64,000 nucleotides of DNA, taken from UBA1413 sp964552955 (lineage in GTDB: Bacteria; Bacteroidota; Bacteroidia; Bacteroidales; Prolixibacteraceae). The translations under genes were made by a program, and so were the position numbers. Shown piece after piece: positions 42,953-51,944 of this stretch (position 1 is its first letter; each line of letters begins with the position of its first letter). The DNA is taken from assembly GCA_964552955.1 (NCBI GenBank), contig CAZKIU010000007.1, positions 43,541 to 107,540 on the forward strand. The letters are read 5' to 3'. Below the pieces are notes generated by a model, which was not told the DNA's origin, made no database searches, and saw only the letters and a program-made list of their open reading frames with translations.

Positions 42953-43264
42953 ATGGATGCCAAGACAAAAGCGATTGTTGCGCACCTCACTCCCATCGGT
43001 TGGATTATCGCGCTGGTCATTAATATGAACCAGAAGGAAGAACTGGCCAGCTATTACATCAGGCAGACCCTGGGGATCTTTCTGACCAGCTTTGTTCTGG
43101 GAATTTTGAATACGATTCCGGTCCTGGGGTGGATCATCTGGGCTGTTGGCGGAATCATTCTTTTCATATTCTGGCTGATGAGCCTGATATGGTCCATCTC
43201 AGGTGAGATGAAGCCGGTGCCGTGGATAGGTCATCTCTTCCAGGACTGGTTCAAGGCGTTATAA
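42953..43264 (+). CDS. DUF4870-like small membrane protein
   Basis: 103 residues from MDAKTKAIVAHLTPIGWIIA. Four hydrophobic segments and the motif KEELASYYIRQTLGIFL match DUF4870/Tic20-like small membrane proteins; function unknown. The ATG at 42953 follows a promoter-like element, so the longer frame starting inside the DMT gene is discarded. Confidence 0.75.
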   Translation: MDAKTKAIVAHLTPIGWIIALVINMNQKEELASYYIRQTLGIFLTSFVLGILNTIPVLGWIIWAVGGIILFIFWLMSLIWSISGEMKPVPWIGHLFQDWFKAL

Positions 43265-43328
43265 TTTCCTCTTTATACTTCAGGGAATAGGCCGGGGTTT
43301 CCTGGCGGTAGGATGAGGGATTCACTGC

Positions 43329-44963
43329 TCAGGGCAGGTGGATCAGGTACCTCTTTTGAAGTTTTGCATCCCTGGTAGAGGGCACCAGGAAGGGAAGGGT
43401 GATTTTGCTGAGGCTGCTGTGGTCATAGCTGCCGGCGACGACGCTTCCCGGGGCGGAAGCCAGGATTTGAAGTTTTCCTTTTTCATCGGTAAAAACCCAG
43501 TCTCCCTGTTCTCTGAGCAGGTTAGGGAGTTCTTTCTCTGTCACGTAATAGCGGCCCGGGTTTTTGGCATAGAAGAAGATCTCCCAGTAGCGGGAGGGGG
43601 GGAGATAGCAGTGGATCTCTTCTCCGGGTGCGGCCTCCTGGTTGAACGCCTCCACGGCATAGACCGGGGCATGGTACACCATCATTCTGGGGTAGAAGCT
43701 GGCGTTAAGGCTGAACATAAAGGCCAGCAGGGAGAAGGTGAGCAGGGCAATTTGGCGGTGGACCCCGGTGAAGGACCGCCAAAACCAAACGAGTAACCCG
43801 GCGATGAGGAGGAGCCCACCCCAGAAAAGCGGATTTTTCTCCGGAAACAACCAGAGAGTAAAGAGGAAGATGACGCACCACAGGAGGGAGGAGATGATGC
43901 CGTTAAGGATGACCACAGAACGTGCGGTTCCGGGGGTTACCTTTTTAGCGGCCATCGTTTGGACAAAGGAGGCGGCCAGGATCATAAACAGGGGGATCAC
44001 GGCCATCAGGTAGTGGGGATTTTTGGCTTTGGCGACCGAGAGCACCAAAACATAGGGGATAATACCTCCCAGGGTAAACCATTCAGGTTGGGGCGTGGTG
44101 AGCGCCTTGTTTTGAAAAAGGGCGGCGATTTTCCTGGCCACGCCGAAGAGGGCGAAAACCGTAAAGGGGGCCAGAACATATAGGGAGGTGTGGAGGTAGA
44201 AGAAGGGGTCGCTGTTTTTCCCGGCGTAGGAGCCTGTAATTCTACCCATGTTATTGGTCCAGAAGTAGAATTTGATGCCTTCGGGGCCGAACTGGTTGAA
44301 GAGACCGGCGAGTGCAGGCAGGATCATGATGAAGAGGATGAGGGCGCCAGCCAGCCAGCGGAAGTGGAAGATCTCCTTCCACTCTTTGTGGAGGACCAGG
44401 TGGGTGGCTACGGCAGTTGCCGGGATCACCAGTCCGACCGGTCCTTTGGCCAGCATGCTCAGGCCGGTACCCACCATTCCCAGGATGAAATGGATCTTTT
44501 TTTTATTCCGGAAGAAGGTGGCCAGCTGCCAGATGGAAAAGATCACCATATCGGCCAGGAGGGTATCGGTATGGATATCATTGTGGAAATAGAGGAAACC
44601 CAGGCTGAGGACCCAGAAAAAGGCCGCCAGCTGGCCTGTGGCATGATCGTAGAGCAGTTTTCCGAGCTGGTAGGTGGAAAAGATGCCCAGGAGGCTGGCC
44701 AGGAGAACGGCGATTTTCCAGACCGGCGTGGAGACGCCCAGGACTTTAAAGAAGAGCGCCCCTAACCAGAAGAGAAGGGGAGGTTTCTGATCATAAGCAT
44801 CGCCGGCGATGGTCAGGTTGATCCAATCGCCGCTTTCCACCATCTCCCGGCTGACCTGGGCATACTTGGCTGCATTGACGACCATGGGGAGGTCCAGACT
44901 TAACACTACTACTACCAGAACCAGGATTCCTGTGATCCACCAGAACAAACGGTTAACGTTCAT
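43329..44963 (-). CDS. ArnT-like glycosyltransferase, GT39/GT83 type
   Basis: 544-residue membrane enzyme with about 11-12 helices. The first periplasmic loop carries the expected acidic site (KYAQVSREMVESGDWINL, then GDAYDQKPPLLFW). Such enzymes move a sugar from a polyprenyl-phosphate donor to lipid A, protein or another envelope acceptor. The acceptor here is unknown, and no arn or undecaprenyl-sugar genes lie nearby. It is divergent from the 45092 gene. Confidence 0.87.
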   Translation of the reverse strand: MNVNRLFWWITGILVLVVVVLSLDLPMVVNAAKYAQVSREMVESGDWINLTIAGDAYDQKPPLLFWLGALFFKVLGVSTPVWKIAVLLASLLGIFSTYQLGKLLYDHATGQLAAFFWVLSLGFLYFHNDIHTDTLLADMVIFSIWQLATFFRNKKKIHFILGMVGTGLSMLAKGPVGLVIPATAVATHLVLHKEWKEIFHFRWLAGALILFIMILPALAGLFNQFGPEGIKFYFWTNNMGRITGSYAGKNSDPFFYLHTSLYVLAPFTVFALFGVARKIAALFQNKALTTPQPEWFTLGGIIPYVLVLSVAKAKNPHYLMAVIPLFMILAASFVQTMAAKKVTPGTARSVVILNGIISSLLWCVIFLFTLWLFPEKNPLFWGGLLLIAGLLVWFWRSFTGVHRQIALLTFSLLAFMFSLNASFYPRMMVYHAPVYAVEAFNQEAAPGEEIHCYLPPSRYWEIFFYAKNPGRYYVTEKELPNLLREQGDWVFTDEKGKLQILASAPGSVVAGSYDHSSLSKITLPFLVPSTRDAKLQKRYLIHLP

Positions 44964-45036
44964 CGCTCTTATATATGAGATAAAGGGTCTATTCCCGCGT
45001 CAAAGATAGTGGACAATTGGCTTGCCCCTGCCTGGC

Positions 45037-45068
45037 ATTGCAGCTTAAGGAGTAATTTCTTACCTTTG
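45037..45068 (+). promoter_or_regulatory. Candidate promoter upstream of the 45092 gene
   Basis: ATTG at 45037-45040, 20 bases, then TACCTTTG at 45061-45068: a good fit to the -33/-7 pattern, 23 bases before the ATG. Confidence 0.55.
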
Positions 45069-45091
45069 ACCGCCTCAAAGAAACAGGAATT

Positions 45092-45787
45092 ATGGGAAAG
45101 AAAAGATACATCAGGGAGATCCATGTGGTGGCTTATGTCCTCATGTTGGTGTTCATAGTGATCGGTTTTGTCAAGGCGGCGGAGGGCCAGGAGGCCTTTA
45201 TGACGTACCTGAAGGAGGATGGCCTGGTAGAGAACCTGACCACTCTTTTTCTGGCGGCCAGTTCAGGAATAGCCGTATGGCGGGCTGTGAAGCAGTGGCA
45301 GGCCGGCCGCAAGGTCAGTACCTTGACCTGGGCGTTGCTGGCGTTTCTTTTTTTCTTTGCCGCAGGAGAGGAGATCAGTTGGGGTCAGCGGATTTTCAGC
45401 ATCGAAACCCCTGAGTATTTCATGGAGAAAAACCTGCAAAAGGAGACCAACCTGCATAACCTGGTGATTGGTAACGTCAAGGTGAATAAGCTCATCTTCT
45501 CACAGTTGCTGACGGCCGCCATGGTGGTCTATTTCCTGGGATTGCGGCTGCTGGCCGTGAAGACGCGGTTTTTCGGGAAGGTAGTTTCCGTCACCGGGCT
45601 TCCGCTGCCCCGGTGGGAACATACGGCAGCCCTGGTCATTGGGACCATTTTGGTCTCCCAGTACCATATGGTGAAGGCCGGGGAGTTACGTGAGTTAGTT
45701 TTTGCCGTGGTATTCTTTCTGGTATTTCTATATCCCTTTCTGATGAACAGCGGGGAAAAGCCCTCTGAAAATGAACTGCTTGCCTGA
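45092..45787 (+). CDS. Uncharacterised polytopic membrane protein
   Basis: 231 residues with about six hydrophobic segments. After the third segment comes AAGEEISWGQRIFSIETPEY and then KETNLHNLVIGNVKVNK. I recall this GEEISWGQRIF...TNLHNL pair in other uncharacterised bacterial membrane proteins, but I do not know a function. The clustered Glu-Glu, Trp, Arg and His in a membrane-adjacent loop could form a catalytic or metal site; this is inference. It has its own promoter-like element and no operon partner. Confidence 0.7.
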   Translation: MGKKRYIREIHVVAYVLMLVFIVIGFVKAAEGQEAFMTYLKEDGLVENLTTLFLAASSGIAVWRAVKQWQAGRKVSTLTWALLAFLFFFAAGEEISWGQRIFSIETPEYFMEKNLQKETNLHNLVIGNVKVNKLIFSQLLTAAMVVYFLGLRLLAVKTRFFGKVVSVTGLPLPRWEHTAALVIGTILVSQYHMVKAGELRELVFAVVFFLVFLYPFLMNSGEKPSENELLA

Positions 45788-45965
45788 ACGGTTGCGTCTT
45801 TCTGCCGCATAGCACCCTCACAACCCTTCAGCCCGCAGGGATTATCCTCCTGAATAAGTTATTCGCAACCGTCCAGCCGGGAAGCTCCATTCTGCATAAT
45901 ACCAACTGAATCATTCAGCGCCAGGGATCCTCTTTGTGAATAGGTTCGTCAGGACCATCGGCCGG

Positions 45966-46694
45966 TCAGATCAGGGCAGCGGCTTCGACGTCGAGGTACC
46001 AGGTCAATTGACCATCAACCGGTTCCACGTAATAGGCGGGCAGTTTCTGAGCCGCCTTTTTATTGTTCATAATTTCAGAGATGCGGTGGCTTTTAGCCGA
46101 GCCGGTGACCAGGATGAAGATCTTCCTGGCATTGTTAATGCTTTTTCCGGTGAGGGTAATTCTTTTCTGGTTGGTGAGGGGATGGGTAGCGACCGTGCAG
46201 GGCACCTCGCTTTTCATCAGTTGGAGTTCACCGGGGAAGATGGAAGCTACATGGCCGTCGTCGCCCATTCCCAGGAGGATGAGGTCAAAGACGGGAAACC
46301 CGTCGCGGAAGGGGATGAGGGAGGCCATTTCCTGGCCATAGCGCCTGGCTTCTTCCTCCGGAAGGGCTTCGCCGGCGATGCGGTGGATCTGATGGGGGGC
46401 TAAGGGGACGCGGGAGAGCATCCGTTCCATGGCCATTCTGTAATTGCTTTCCAGGGAGGAGGGCTCCACGCATCGTTCATCGCCCCACCAGAAGTGGAGC
46501 CGTTTCCAGTTGGTTTTGTCCATGTATTTCCCGGCCAGGATTTCGTAAAGCAGCGCGGGTGTTGATCCCCCGGAGAGGGCCACGTGCAGGGGGTGGTTTC
46601 CCTCCTGGCGCGAGAGGGCAGCGATCTGGCGGGCTGCTTTTTTGGAGAGCTTGGCCGGGGTGTCGTAGATTTTTACTTCCACATCTTTTTCCAT
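45966..46694 (-). CDS. pgl: 6-phosphogluconolactonase
   Basis: Hydrolyses 6-phosphogluconolactone in the oxidative pentose phosphate pathway. 242 residues of the DevB/NagB fold: HVALSGGSTPALLYEIL near the phosphate site, WWGDERCVEPSSLESNYRMA, and LILLGMGDDGHVASIFPG. Thirty-six bases downstream of zwf, the enzyme that makes its substrate, so one operon. Confidence 0.95.
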   Translation of the reverse strand: MEKDVEVKIYDTPAKLSKKAARQIAALSRQEGNHPLHVALSGGSTPALLYEILAGKYMDKTNWKRLHFWWGDERCVEPSSLESNYRMAMERMLSRVPLAPHQIHRIAGEALPEEEARRYGQEMASLIPFRDGFPVFDLILLGMGDDGHVASIFPGELQLMKSEVPCTVATHPLTNQKRITLTGKSINNARKIFILVTGSAKSHRISEIMNNKKAAQKLPAYYVEPVDGQLTWYLDVEAAALI

Positions 46695-46730
46695 AACAGC
46701 GGTTTTAAAAGGTTAAGGCAGGCTGGGGGC

Positions 46731-48227
46731 TCATAGTTCGCAGTAGTTACCGTCGTCGGTGAGGTTTTTGCAGGGGTAGCGCCATGCGCTTTCTCCGGGG
46801 AGGTCGTCGGCTGCCTGGGGGCCCCAGGTGCCGGCGGGATAACCGTAAACGGGAATCCGGGGCTCATGTTCCCAGGCATCCAGCAGGGGTTGCACGAATT
46901 TCCAGGCTTCCTCGACGGCATCCCCGCGCGAGAAGAGGGTGGCATCGCCCTGCATGGCGTCGAGCAGAAGCCGCTCGTAGGCCGAGGGGAGGACGATCCC
47001 GTTGAGGTCGGAATAGTGAAAATCCATGTTGACGGTATTCACGTGAAAGCCGGCACCCGGTTGTTTCATGCCCATTTTCAGGAGGATTCCTTCGTCGGGC
47101 TGAATGCGGATCACCAGCTGGTTGCCGACGGGCTGATAACCTTCGATGCTGGAGAAAAGCTGATGGGGCGCCTGGCGGAAGTGGACCACTATCTCAGTGA
47201 CCCGTGCGGGCAGGCGTTTGCCGGTGCGGAGATAAAAGGGGACGCCGGCCCATCGCCAGTTGTCGATATAAAACCGGAGGGCGGCGTAGGTCTCGGTGCG
47301 GGAGGCCGGATTCACCCCTTTTTCTTCCCGGTATCCGGGAACTTTCTCTCCTTTGATGACCGAGGCGAGGTATTGTCCCCTGACGGCCATCTCGCCGATC
47401 TCCGCTTCGCGCAGGGGGCGCAATGCCTGGAATACCTTGAGGATTTCATTGCGGATGGCCGTGGCCCCCATCACCGCCGGGGGTTCCATGGCAATAAAGC
47501 CGGTGAGTTGCAACAGATGGTTCTGAATCATGTCGCGCAGCGCCCCCGACTGATCATAATACCCCCCGCGCCCCTCAATGCCCAGGGTCTCTGCGGAAGT
47601 GACCTCCACATGATGGATATAGTTGCGGTTCCACAATGGCTCAAAAATGGTGTTGGAAAAACGGGTCACCAGCATGTTCTGGACGGTCTCCTTACCGAGG
47701 TAATGGTCGATGCGGTAGAGCTGCTCTTCATCAAAATAGTTCAGCAGGTTCACATTGAGCCTGCGCGCAGTTTCGTAATTGGTGCCAAAGGGTTTCTCAA
47801 TAACAAGGCGCCGGAATCCCTTGTCGTTGTGTGTGAGCCCTATATGGTGAAGGCGTGCCGGGATGACCTCGTAGAGCGAGGGTGGGGTGGAGAGGTAAAA
47901 GATCACATTGCCCGCGGCCTCATATTGGCGGTCGAGCGCTTCGATCCGGTGGTGCAGGTGCTGGTAATCCTCTTCTTTTTCCGGATCAAAGGGGAGATAA
48001 TGGAGCAGGGAGGAGAAACTGCCGGTATCCCCGGATGGGAGAAAAGCCTGCATACTGTGGCGGAACTCCTCATCGGTAAACGGGGTTCGGCTGGCTCCCA
48101 AAACGGCAAAGCTGGCAGGGAGGAGCTTCTTGGCATAGAGATCAAAAAGGGCGGGGATCAGCTTACGCCGGGTCAGGTCGCCTGATGCCCCGAAAATGAC
48201 CAGCAGATGGTTGTCAGCTTTCTTCAT
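46731..48227 (-). CDS. zwf: Glucose-6-phosphate 1-dehydrogenase
   Basis: Oxidises glucose 6-phosphate to the lactone with NADP. 498 residues: nucleotide-binding FGASGDLTRRK at 12-22, EKPFG at 144-148, and the active-site RIDHYLGKE at 172-180. Length normal. It precedes pgl on the same strand; gnd is not in the window. Confidence 0.97.
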   Translation of the reverse strand: MKKADNHLLVIFGASGDLTRRKLIPALFDLYAKKLLPASFAVLGASRTPFTDEEFRHSMQAFLPSGDTGSFSSLLHYLPFDPEKEEDYQHLHHRIEALDRQYEAAGNVIFYLSTPPSLYEVIPARLHHIGLTHNDKGFRRLVIEKPFGTNYETARRLNVNLLNYFDEEQLYRIDHYLGKETVQNMLVTRFSNTIFEPLWNRNYIHHVEVTSAETLGIEGRGGYYDQSGALRDMIQNHLLQLTGFIAMEPPAVMGATAIRNEILKVFQALRPLREAEIGEMAVRGQYLASVIKGEKVPGYREEKGVNPASRTETYAALRFYIDNWRWAGVPFYLRTGKRLPARVTEIVVHFRQAPHQLFSSIEGYQPVGNQLVIRIQPDEGILLKMGMKQPGAGFHVNTVNMDFHYSDLNGIVLPSAYERLLLDAMQGDATLFSRGDAVEEAWKFVQPLLDAWEHEPRIPVYGYPAGTWGPQAADDLPGESAWRYPCKNLTDDGNYCEL

Positions 48228-48242
48228 GGGTAAAACTCTGTT

Positions 48243-48992
48243 TTAATGACCTGCACTTCCGTCCTGTATGGAGTTTTGCCAGGGAGAGATGTTCACTCCC
48301 GTGAAATGCATTTCATTTAAGTCCTGTTTATGTTCCGGAGGGTCCTTAAGCAGGTTCTCGGGAGGGTAAACACACCAGGTGACCACATTGTTTCCGGAGA
48401 AGAGAAAATGGAGGTGGGCGGGGTGGGGGACCTGGTTTCTGGTGAAGGTCACGGTGATCATTCCCCGGTCGGTCATCGGAGTGGGGGGGAGGTGGATGCC
48501 CGTTTTAAAGTCGGTTCCTGGCTGGTCGATCATTTTATAAATGGTCTCTTTGGCGCTCCAGCAGAAAATACGGGCTTGCTGCGGGTTGGGGCTCTGGCTG
48601 GTCCACTTCATCTCGGCGTCGGAGAGGAAGCGGGGGGCAATAGGGTCGACCTGCCGGGTCGTCTGCTCTGTATCAATGCCCACCGGATAGGGAGAGAGAA
48701 TGACTGCCGCCAGGGCCGCTGAGTGGGAGAGGCTGATGTGGTGGTGGTCCAGGGCGAGGAAGGGTCTTCCCCCGGAAGTGTAGTTTACTTCGGGAACTTC
48801 GCCCAGAAGGGCATGGAGGAGCAGCCGGGTGGCCGCGAATTCCCTTTGTCGTTTTTCTCCCCTGAGGTGGTCAGGAAAGAGAAAACCGGGACGGGCAGCC
48901 TCCAGGAGCTGCCGGCATTCGGCTGCCGGCTCTGTCAGTTGCCAGAGCGCCAGCGAATACGCTTCAGTTATGGTGGTACACAACAACGGCAT
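48243..48992 (-). CDS. 4'-phosphopantetheinyl transferase superfamily protein
   Basis: Transfers phosphopantetheine from CoA to a carrier protein. 249 residues with the Sfp/AcpT motifs: GGRPFL, HISLSHSAALAAV, VGIDTEQ with the metal-binding Asp and Glu, and FCWSAKETIYKM. The ~55 residues after the core (to NSIQDGSAGH) are not conserved. No polyketide, peptide or aryl-polyene synthase genes are near, so the natural partner may simply be fatty-acid ACP. It runs in the same direction as zwf, 15 bases upstream of it. Confidence 0.9.
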   Translation of the reverse strand: MPLLCTTITEAYSLALWQLTEPAAECRQLLEAARPGFLFPDHLRGEKRQREFAATRLLLHALLGEVPEVNYTSGGRPFLALDHHHISLSHSAALAAVILSPYPVGIDTEQTTRQVDPIAPRFLSDAEMKWTSQSPNPQQARIFCWSAKETIYKMIDQPGTDFKTGIHLPPTPMTDRGMITVTFTRNQVPHPAHLHFLFSGNNVVTWCVYPPENLLKDPPEHKQDLNEMHFTGVNISPWQNSIQDGSAGH

Positions 48993-49049
48993 AATTATGC
49001 TTATTTACGAAAAATCCCCTCAGGACGTTGCATCAGGTGATGTCTGAAC

Positions 49050-50092
49050 TCAACGGGCCCATTCCAGGGTCTCAATCAGTTGGATGGCGTCGGCTTCCAG
49101 AAAGTCAATCACCGGCTTCAGGGAGTCGATATTGGGCGTTGCCCTGATATACAATGAACCCCGGAGGAAATGACGGGTGCTGTCGGTGAGGTAAAACTGG
49201 AAAGGGGAGGCGGCGTTCCCCTTGATGTAATAGATGGTGCCAAAAACCCTTTTTTCGGGATTGATGTAGTTTTCCTCCTCGATGGCGCTGGCTTTGACAG
49301 AGTGGTCATAGGCCATGCGGCGGGACTCTTCGGTATAGATGCCCAGGTTACCATGGACCGGTTTATAGCTGAGATGGATTTCGGCTTTGTGATCGGGGAA
49401 CTGGATGTTGGCCCACCAGGGTTCCGCGGAGGGGGAGCTGTCACGGCTCATCAAGGCATAGCGGGGGATCTCAAAGCGGTAAGGATAACCCGGGGCGGTA
49501 GGGTGGTACGCTTTTTCAGGCAGGTCAATGCGGAAATAGCCGTGAGGCTTGGGAACCGGGGGAGCTCCGCAGGAAACCATCAGCAGGAGGGCGCTAAAGA
49601 GCAGAAAGGAGGGCAGCAGCCGGTGGCGTGCGGCAGCGATGCTCAATACAGCCTGGCGAACTGGCTGATCTGGCAGAAAGGAGGGCCGCAACAGGTGGCG
49701 AGCAGCAAGGCTGTTCAGTAGAGGCTGGTGAACTGGCTGCTCTGACAGAAAAGAGGGCCGCAACAGGTGGTGAGCAGCAAGGCTGTTCAGTAGAGGCTGG
49801 CGAACTGGCTGATCTGGCAGAAAGGAGGGCCGCAACAGGTGGCGTGCGGCGAGAGCGGCCATCCTATTTACGATGGTCANNNNNNNNNNNNNNNNNNNNN
49901 NNNNNNNNNNNNNNNNNNNNNNNNNNNNNNNNNNNNNNNNNNNNNNNNNNNNNNNNNNNNNNNNNNNNNNNNNNNNNNNGAGGGCCGCAACAGGTGGCGT
50001 GCGGCGAGAGCGGCCATCCTATTTACGATGGTCAGAAGAGAACACCTGTCGTGTTTCTCCCTTGCCGTGTGTCGCCTGCGCATATCTGTCAT
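49050..50092 (-). CDS. gldD: Gliding motility lipoprotein GldD, with repeat-extended N-terminus and internal N gap
   Basis: GldD is required for gliding and T9SS function in Flavobacterium. The mature part is standard: lipobox LLLMVSC (C98 when counted from the ATG at 49862), then PKPHGYFRIDLPEKAYHP. The frame runs upstream through three 24-residue repeats (AARHLLRPSFLPDQPVRQ...) and, if the N block is an artefact, to ATG 50092, 8 bases after gldE, giving about 295 residues instead of ~190. Other possible starts are ATG 49862, or a TTG just before the signal peptide (LSIAAARHRLLPSFLL) that would give a normal-sized protein. The coding part downstream of the repeats is certain; the start is not. 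Confidence 0.85.
49609..49879. repeat. 72-bp tandem repeat at the 5' end of gldD
   Basis: Units begin at 49609, 49681, 49753 and 49825 (each GAGGGC.GC on the + strand), spaced exactly 72 bases. Units at 49681 and 49753 differ at about five positions; 49609, which encodes the signal peptide, and 49825 are more diverged. On the minus strand each unit encodes 24 residues of the AARHLLRPSFLPDQPVRQ type, in frame with GldD. Confidence 0.9.
49880..49979. other. Assembly gap (100 N)
   Basis: Exactly 100 N, flanked by identical 55-base sequences at 49825-49879 and 49980-50034. Removing the Ns and one copy joins the gldD frame without a shift. Confidence 0.95.
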
Positions 50093-50100
50093 CGGGTGGT

Positions 50101-51456
50101 TTATAACAATTCGGTCCTGATCTGCCTGATCCTGCGGTTGGTGACCGATTCTATGGTAAAACGGAAATTTTCAAATTCTATTTTTTCGTGCAATTCAGGA
50201 ATGTCCCCTTTTATCTCCAGAATCAACCCCGCCAGGGTGTCGGCTTCTCCCCTGACCTCGTCGAAAACATCCTGCTCGCAACCCACAGCCTCACAGAACT
50301 GGTCGAGGAGGGTCTTCCCATCAAAGAGAAACTTTCTGTCACTCAGACGGGTGTAGAAAGACTCATCTTCATCGAATTCATCGGCGATGTCTCCCACAAT
50401 CTCTTCAAGCACATCCTCGAGGGTGACGATCCCTGAGGAACCTCCGTATTCGTCGACGACGATGGCCATGTGGATTTTGTTTTTCTGGAATTCCCCGAGA
50501 AGGTCCTTGACTTTTTTGGTTTCAGGAACGAAGAAGGGAGGGCGCAGGAGGTTCTGCCACTGGAAATGTTCTCCTTTTTCGGTGTAGGGGAGAAGGTCCT
50601 TGATATAAAGGATCCCCTTGATCAGGTCAAAAGATTCAGCATAGACGGGGATGCGGGAGTATCCTGAGTTGTTGATGACATCGAGTACAGTGGTGAAGGA
50701 GGATTTGATGTCGACGGCGACGACGTCGACGCGGGGGATCATGATTTCGTCGGCGGTTTTGTTACCGAAGTTGACGATTCCCTGGAGGATCTCTTTTTCT
50801 TCAGAGATGTCATTGCTGGAGGTGAGTTCCAGGGCTTGAGAGATCTCATCGACGGAGATATTTTTCTGGGTTTTCTTCAGTTTCTTTTCTGCGCTGGAAG
50901 AGGCGCGCTGGAGGAGCAGGGCCAGGGGGTGGAAGAGTCCTGCCAGGAGAGAGAGGGGGTAAGCCATCAGACGGGCGAAGGTCAGAGGATGCCTGTTGGC
51001 GGCTAATTTGGGGAGGAGCTCGCAGAAGAGCAGGATTACCAGGGTGATGGAGAGCACGATCAGCAGGGTTTTCCCCGGAGTGGGATGCTCATGGAGGAAC
51101 GTTCTGGTGGCCAGTTGGGTGGAGAGCACGATCAGGGTCACCTGGGTGAGCAGGTTGACCACAGGAATGGTGGAAAGCAACCTACCAGGGTTTCTGAGGT
51201 TCCTGAGGAGTGTACGGTGTTTTTTATCGTCGGGGATTTTTGTTTTTTCATGCCCCACAAGGATGGAGTAGGCGGTACCGGAAGCGCTGAAGAGCGCGGA
51301 GAGCCCCATCAGTAGGAGGATCGCCACGATCAGGAGGATATCACCGGCCGACAGGAGGGCAGGCTCCGCACCTGCAGGGGAGGGCAGGGCTTCCAGGCTC
51401 AACGGGGAGGTCACCTGGAGCAACAACGGGCTAACGGTCAAGGCCTGGGGATTCAT
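50101..51456 (-). CDS. gldE: Gliding motility-associated protein GldE (CNNM/CBS family)
   Basis: 451-residue membrane protein: N-terminal CNNM domain with three to four helices (LIVAILLLMGLSALFSASGT), two CBS domains (MIPRVDVVAVDI, VDEYGGSSGIVTLEDVLEEI) and a C-terminal CorC/HlyC domain (GEADTLAGLILEIKGDIPE). Family members resemble Mg2+/Co2+ efflux proteins, and GldE supports GldD function in Flavobacterium. It starts one base after ssb and ends 8 bases before the possible gldD start, so the three genes form an operon. Confidence 0.93.
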   Translation of the reverse strand: MNPQALTVSPLLLQVTSPLSLEALPSPAGAEPALLSAGDILLIVAILLLMGLSALFSASGTAYSILVGHEKTKIPDDKKHRTLLRNLRNPGRLLSTIPVVNLLTQVTLIVLSTQLATRTFLHEHPTPGKTLLIVLSITLVILLFCELLPKLAANRHPLTFARLMAYPLSLLAGLFHPLALLLQRASSSAEKKLKKTQKNISVDEISQALELTSSNDISEEKEILQGIVNFGNKTADEIMIPRVDVVAVDIKSSFTTVLDVINNSGYSRIPVYAESFDLIKGILYIKDLLPYTEKGEHFQWQNLLRPPFFVPETKKVKDLLGEFQKNKIHMAIVVDEYGGSSGIVTLEDVLEEIVGDIADEFDEDESFYTRLSDRKFLFDGKTLLDQFCEAVGCEQDVFDEVRGEADTLAGLILEIKGDIPELHEKIEFENFRFTIESVTNRRIRQIRTELL

Positions 51457-51897
51457 TCAAAAGGGTAAATCGTCATCGCCTCCCGTTGCCTGAAAGTCGG
51501 TATCTTCCACGACCGGGGGTTTGAATTCCTGTTTACCGGGGGTTTCCCCGTGGTTGGCCGCCTGGGTCTCGCGGCTGCCCAGGAGTTTCATCACATCCCC
51601 GTAAATCTCGGTCACATATTTCTTCTGTCCATCTTTGTCTTCATAGGAACGTGTGCGGATGCGGCCCTCGATGTAAAGCTGCTTGCCCTTGTGGACATAT
51701 TTTTCAGCGACATCGGCCAGTCCACGCCACAATACGATGTTGTGCCATTCGGTGCTGGTGACCCGCTCGCCGTTTTTGGCCGTATAGGTCTCAGACGTGG
51801 CCAGGGTAAAGGTAGCTACGGCCACTCCCGAGTCGAGATGACGGATTTCAGGATCACGACCTACATTGCCTACTAAGATGACTTTGTTGATTGACAT
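51457..51897 (-). CDS. ssb: Single-stranded DNA-binding protein
   Basis: Binds and protects ssDNA during replication and repair. 146 residues: OB fold with NKVILVGNVGRDPEIR, TEWHNIVLWRGLADVAEKYV and GKQLYIEGRIRTRSY, a flexible linker, and the acidic partner-binding tip DDDLPF at the end. Lies between mutY and gldE on the same strand, a conserved order in gliding Bacteroidota. Confidence 0.97.
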   Translation of the reverse strand: MSINKVILVGNVGRDPEIRHLDSGVAVATFTLATSETYTAKNGERVTSTEWHNIVLWRGLADVAEKYVHKGKQLYIEGRIRTRSYEDKDGQKKYVTEIYGDVMKLLGSRETQAANHGETPGKQEFKPPVVEDTDFQATGGDDDLPF

Positions 51898-51944
51898 GGT
51901 TATTTTCAGTTTTAGTAATTTACCGTATTTTTTTTATGCCGGTA

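Noticed and set aside
45788..45965. Terminator or small RNA between convergent genes
   Set aside because: No stable inverted repeat with a T-run and no promoter-like element could be found; nothing is supported in this stretch.
46866..48185. A 439-codon open frame on the + strand
   Set aside because: It is antisense to zwf, which has all its catalytic motifs; the + frame has no domain and a composition expected from the complement.
48243..48992. Biosynthetic gene cluster around the phosphopantetheinyl transferase
   Set aside because: Neighbours are zwf, pgl and gldD; no carrier-protein, synthase or tailoring genes are present.
49609..50034. CRISPR array
   Set aside because: Units are 72 bases with no unique spacers, in frame with gldD, and one interval is an N gap with k-mer duplication.
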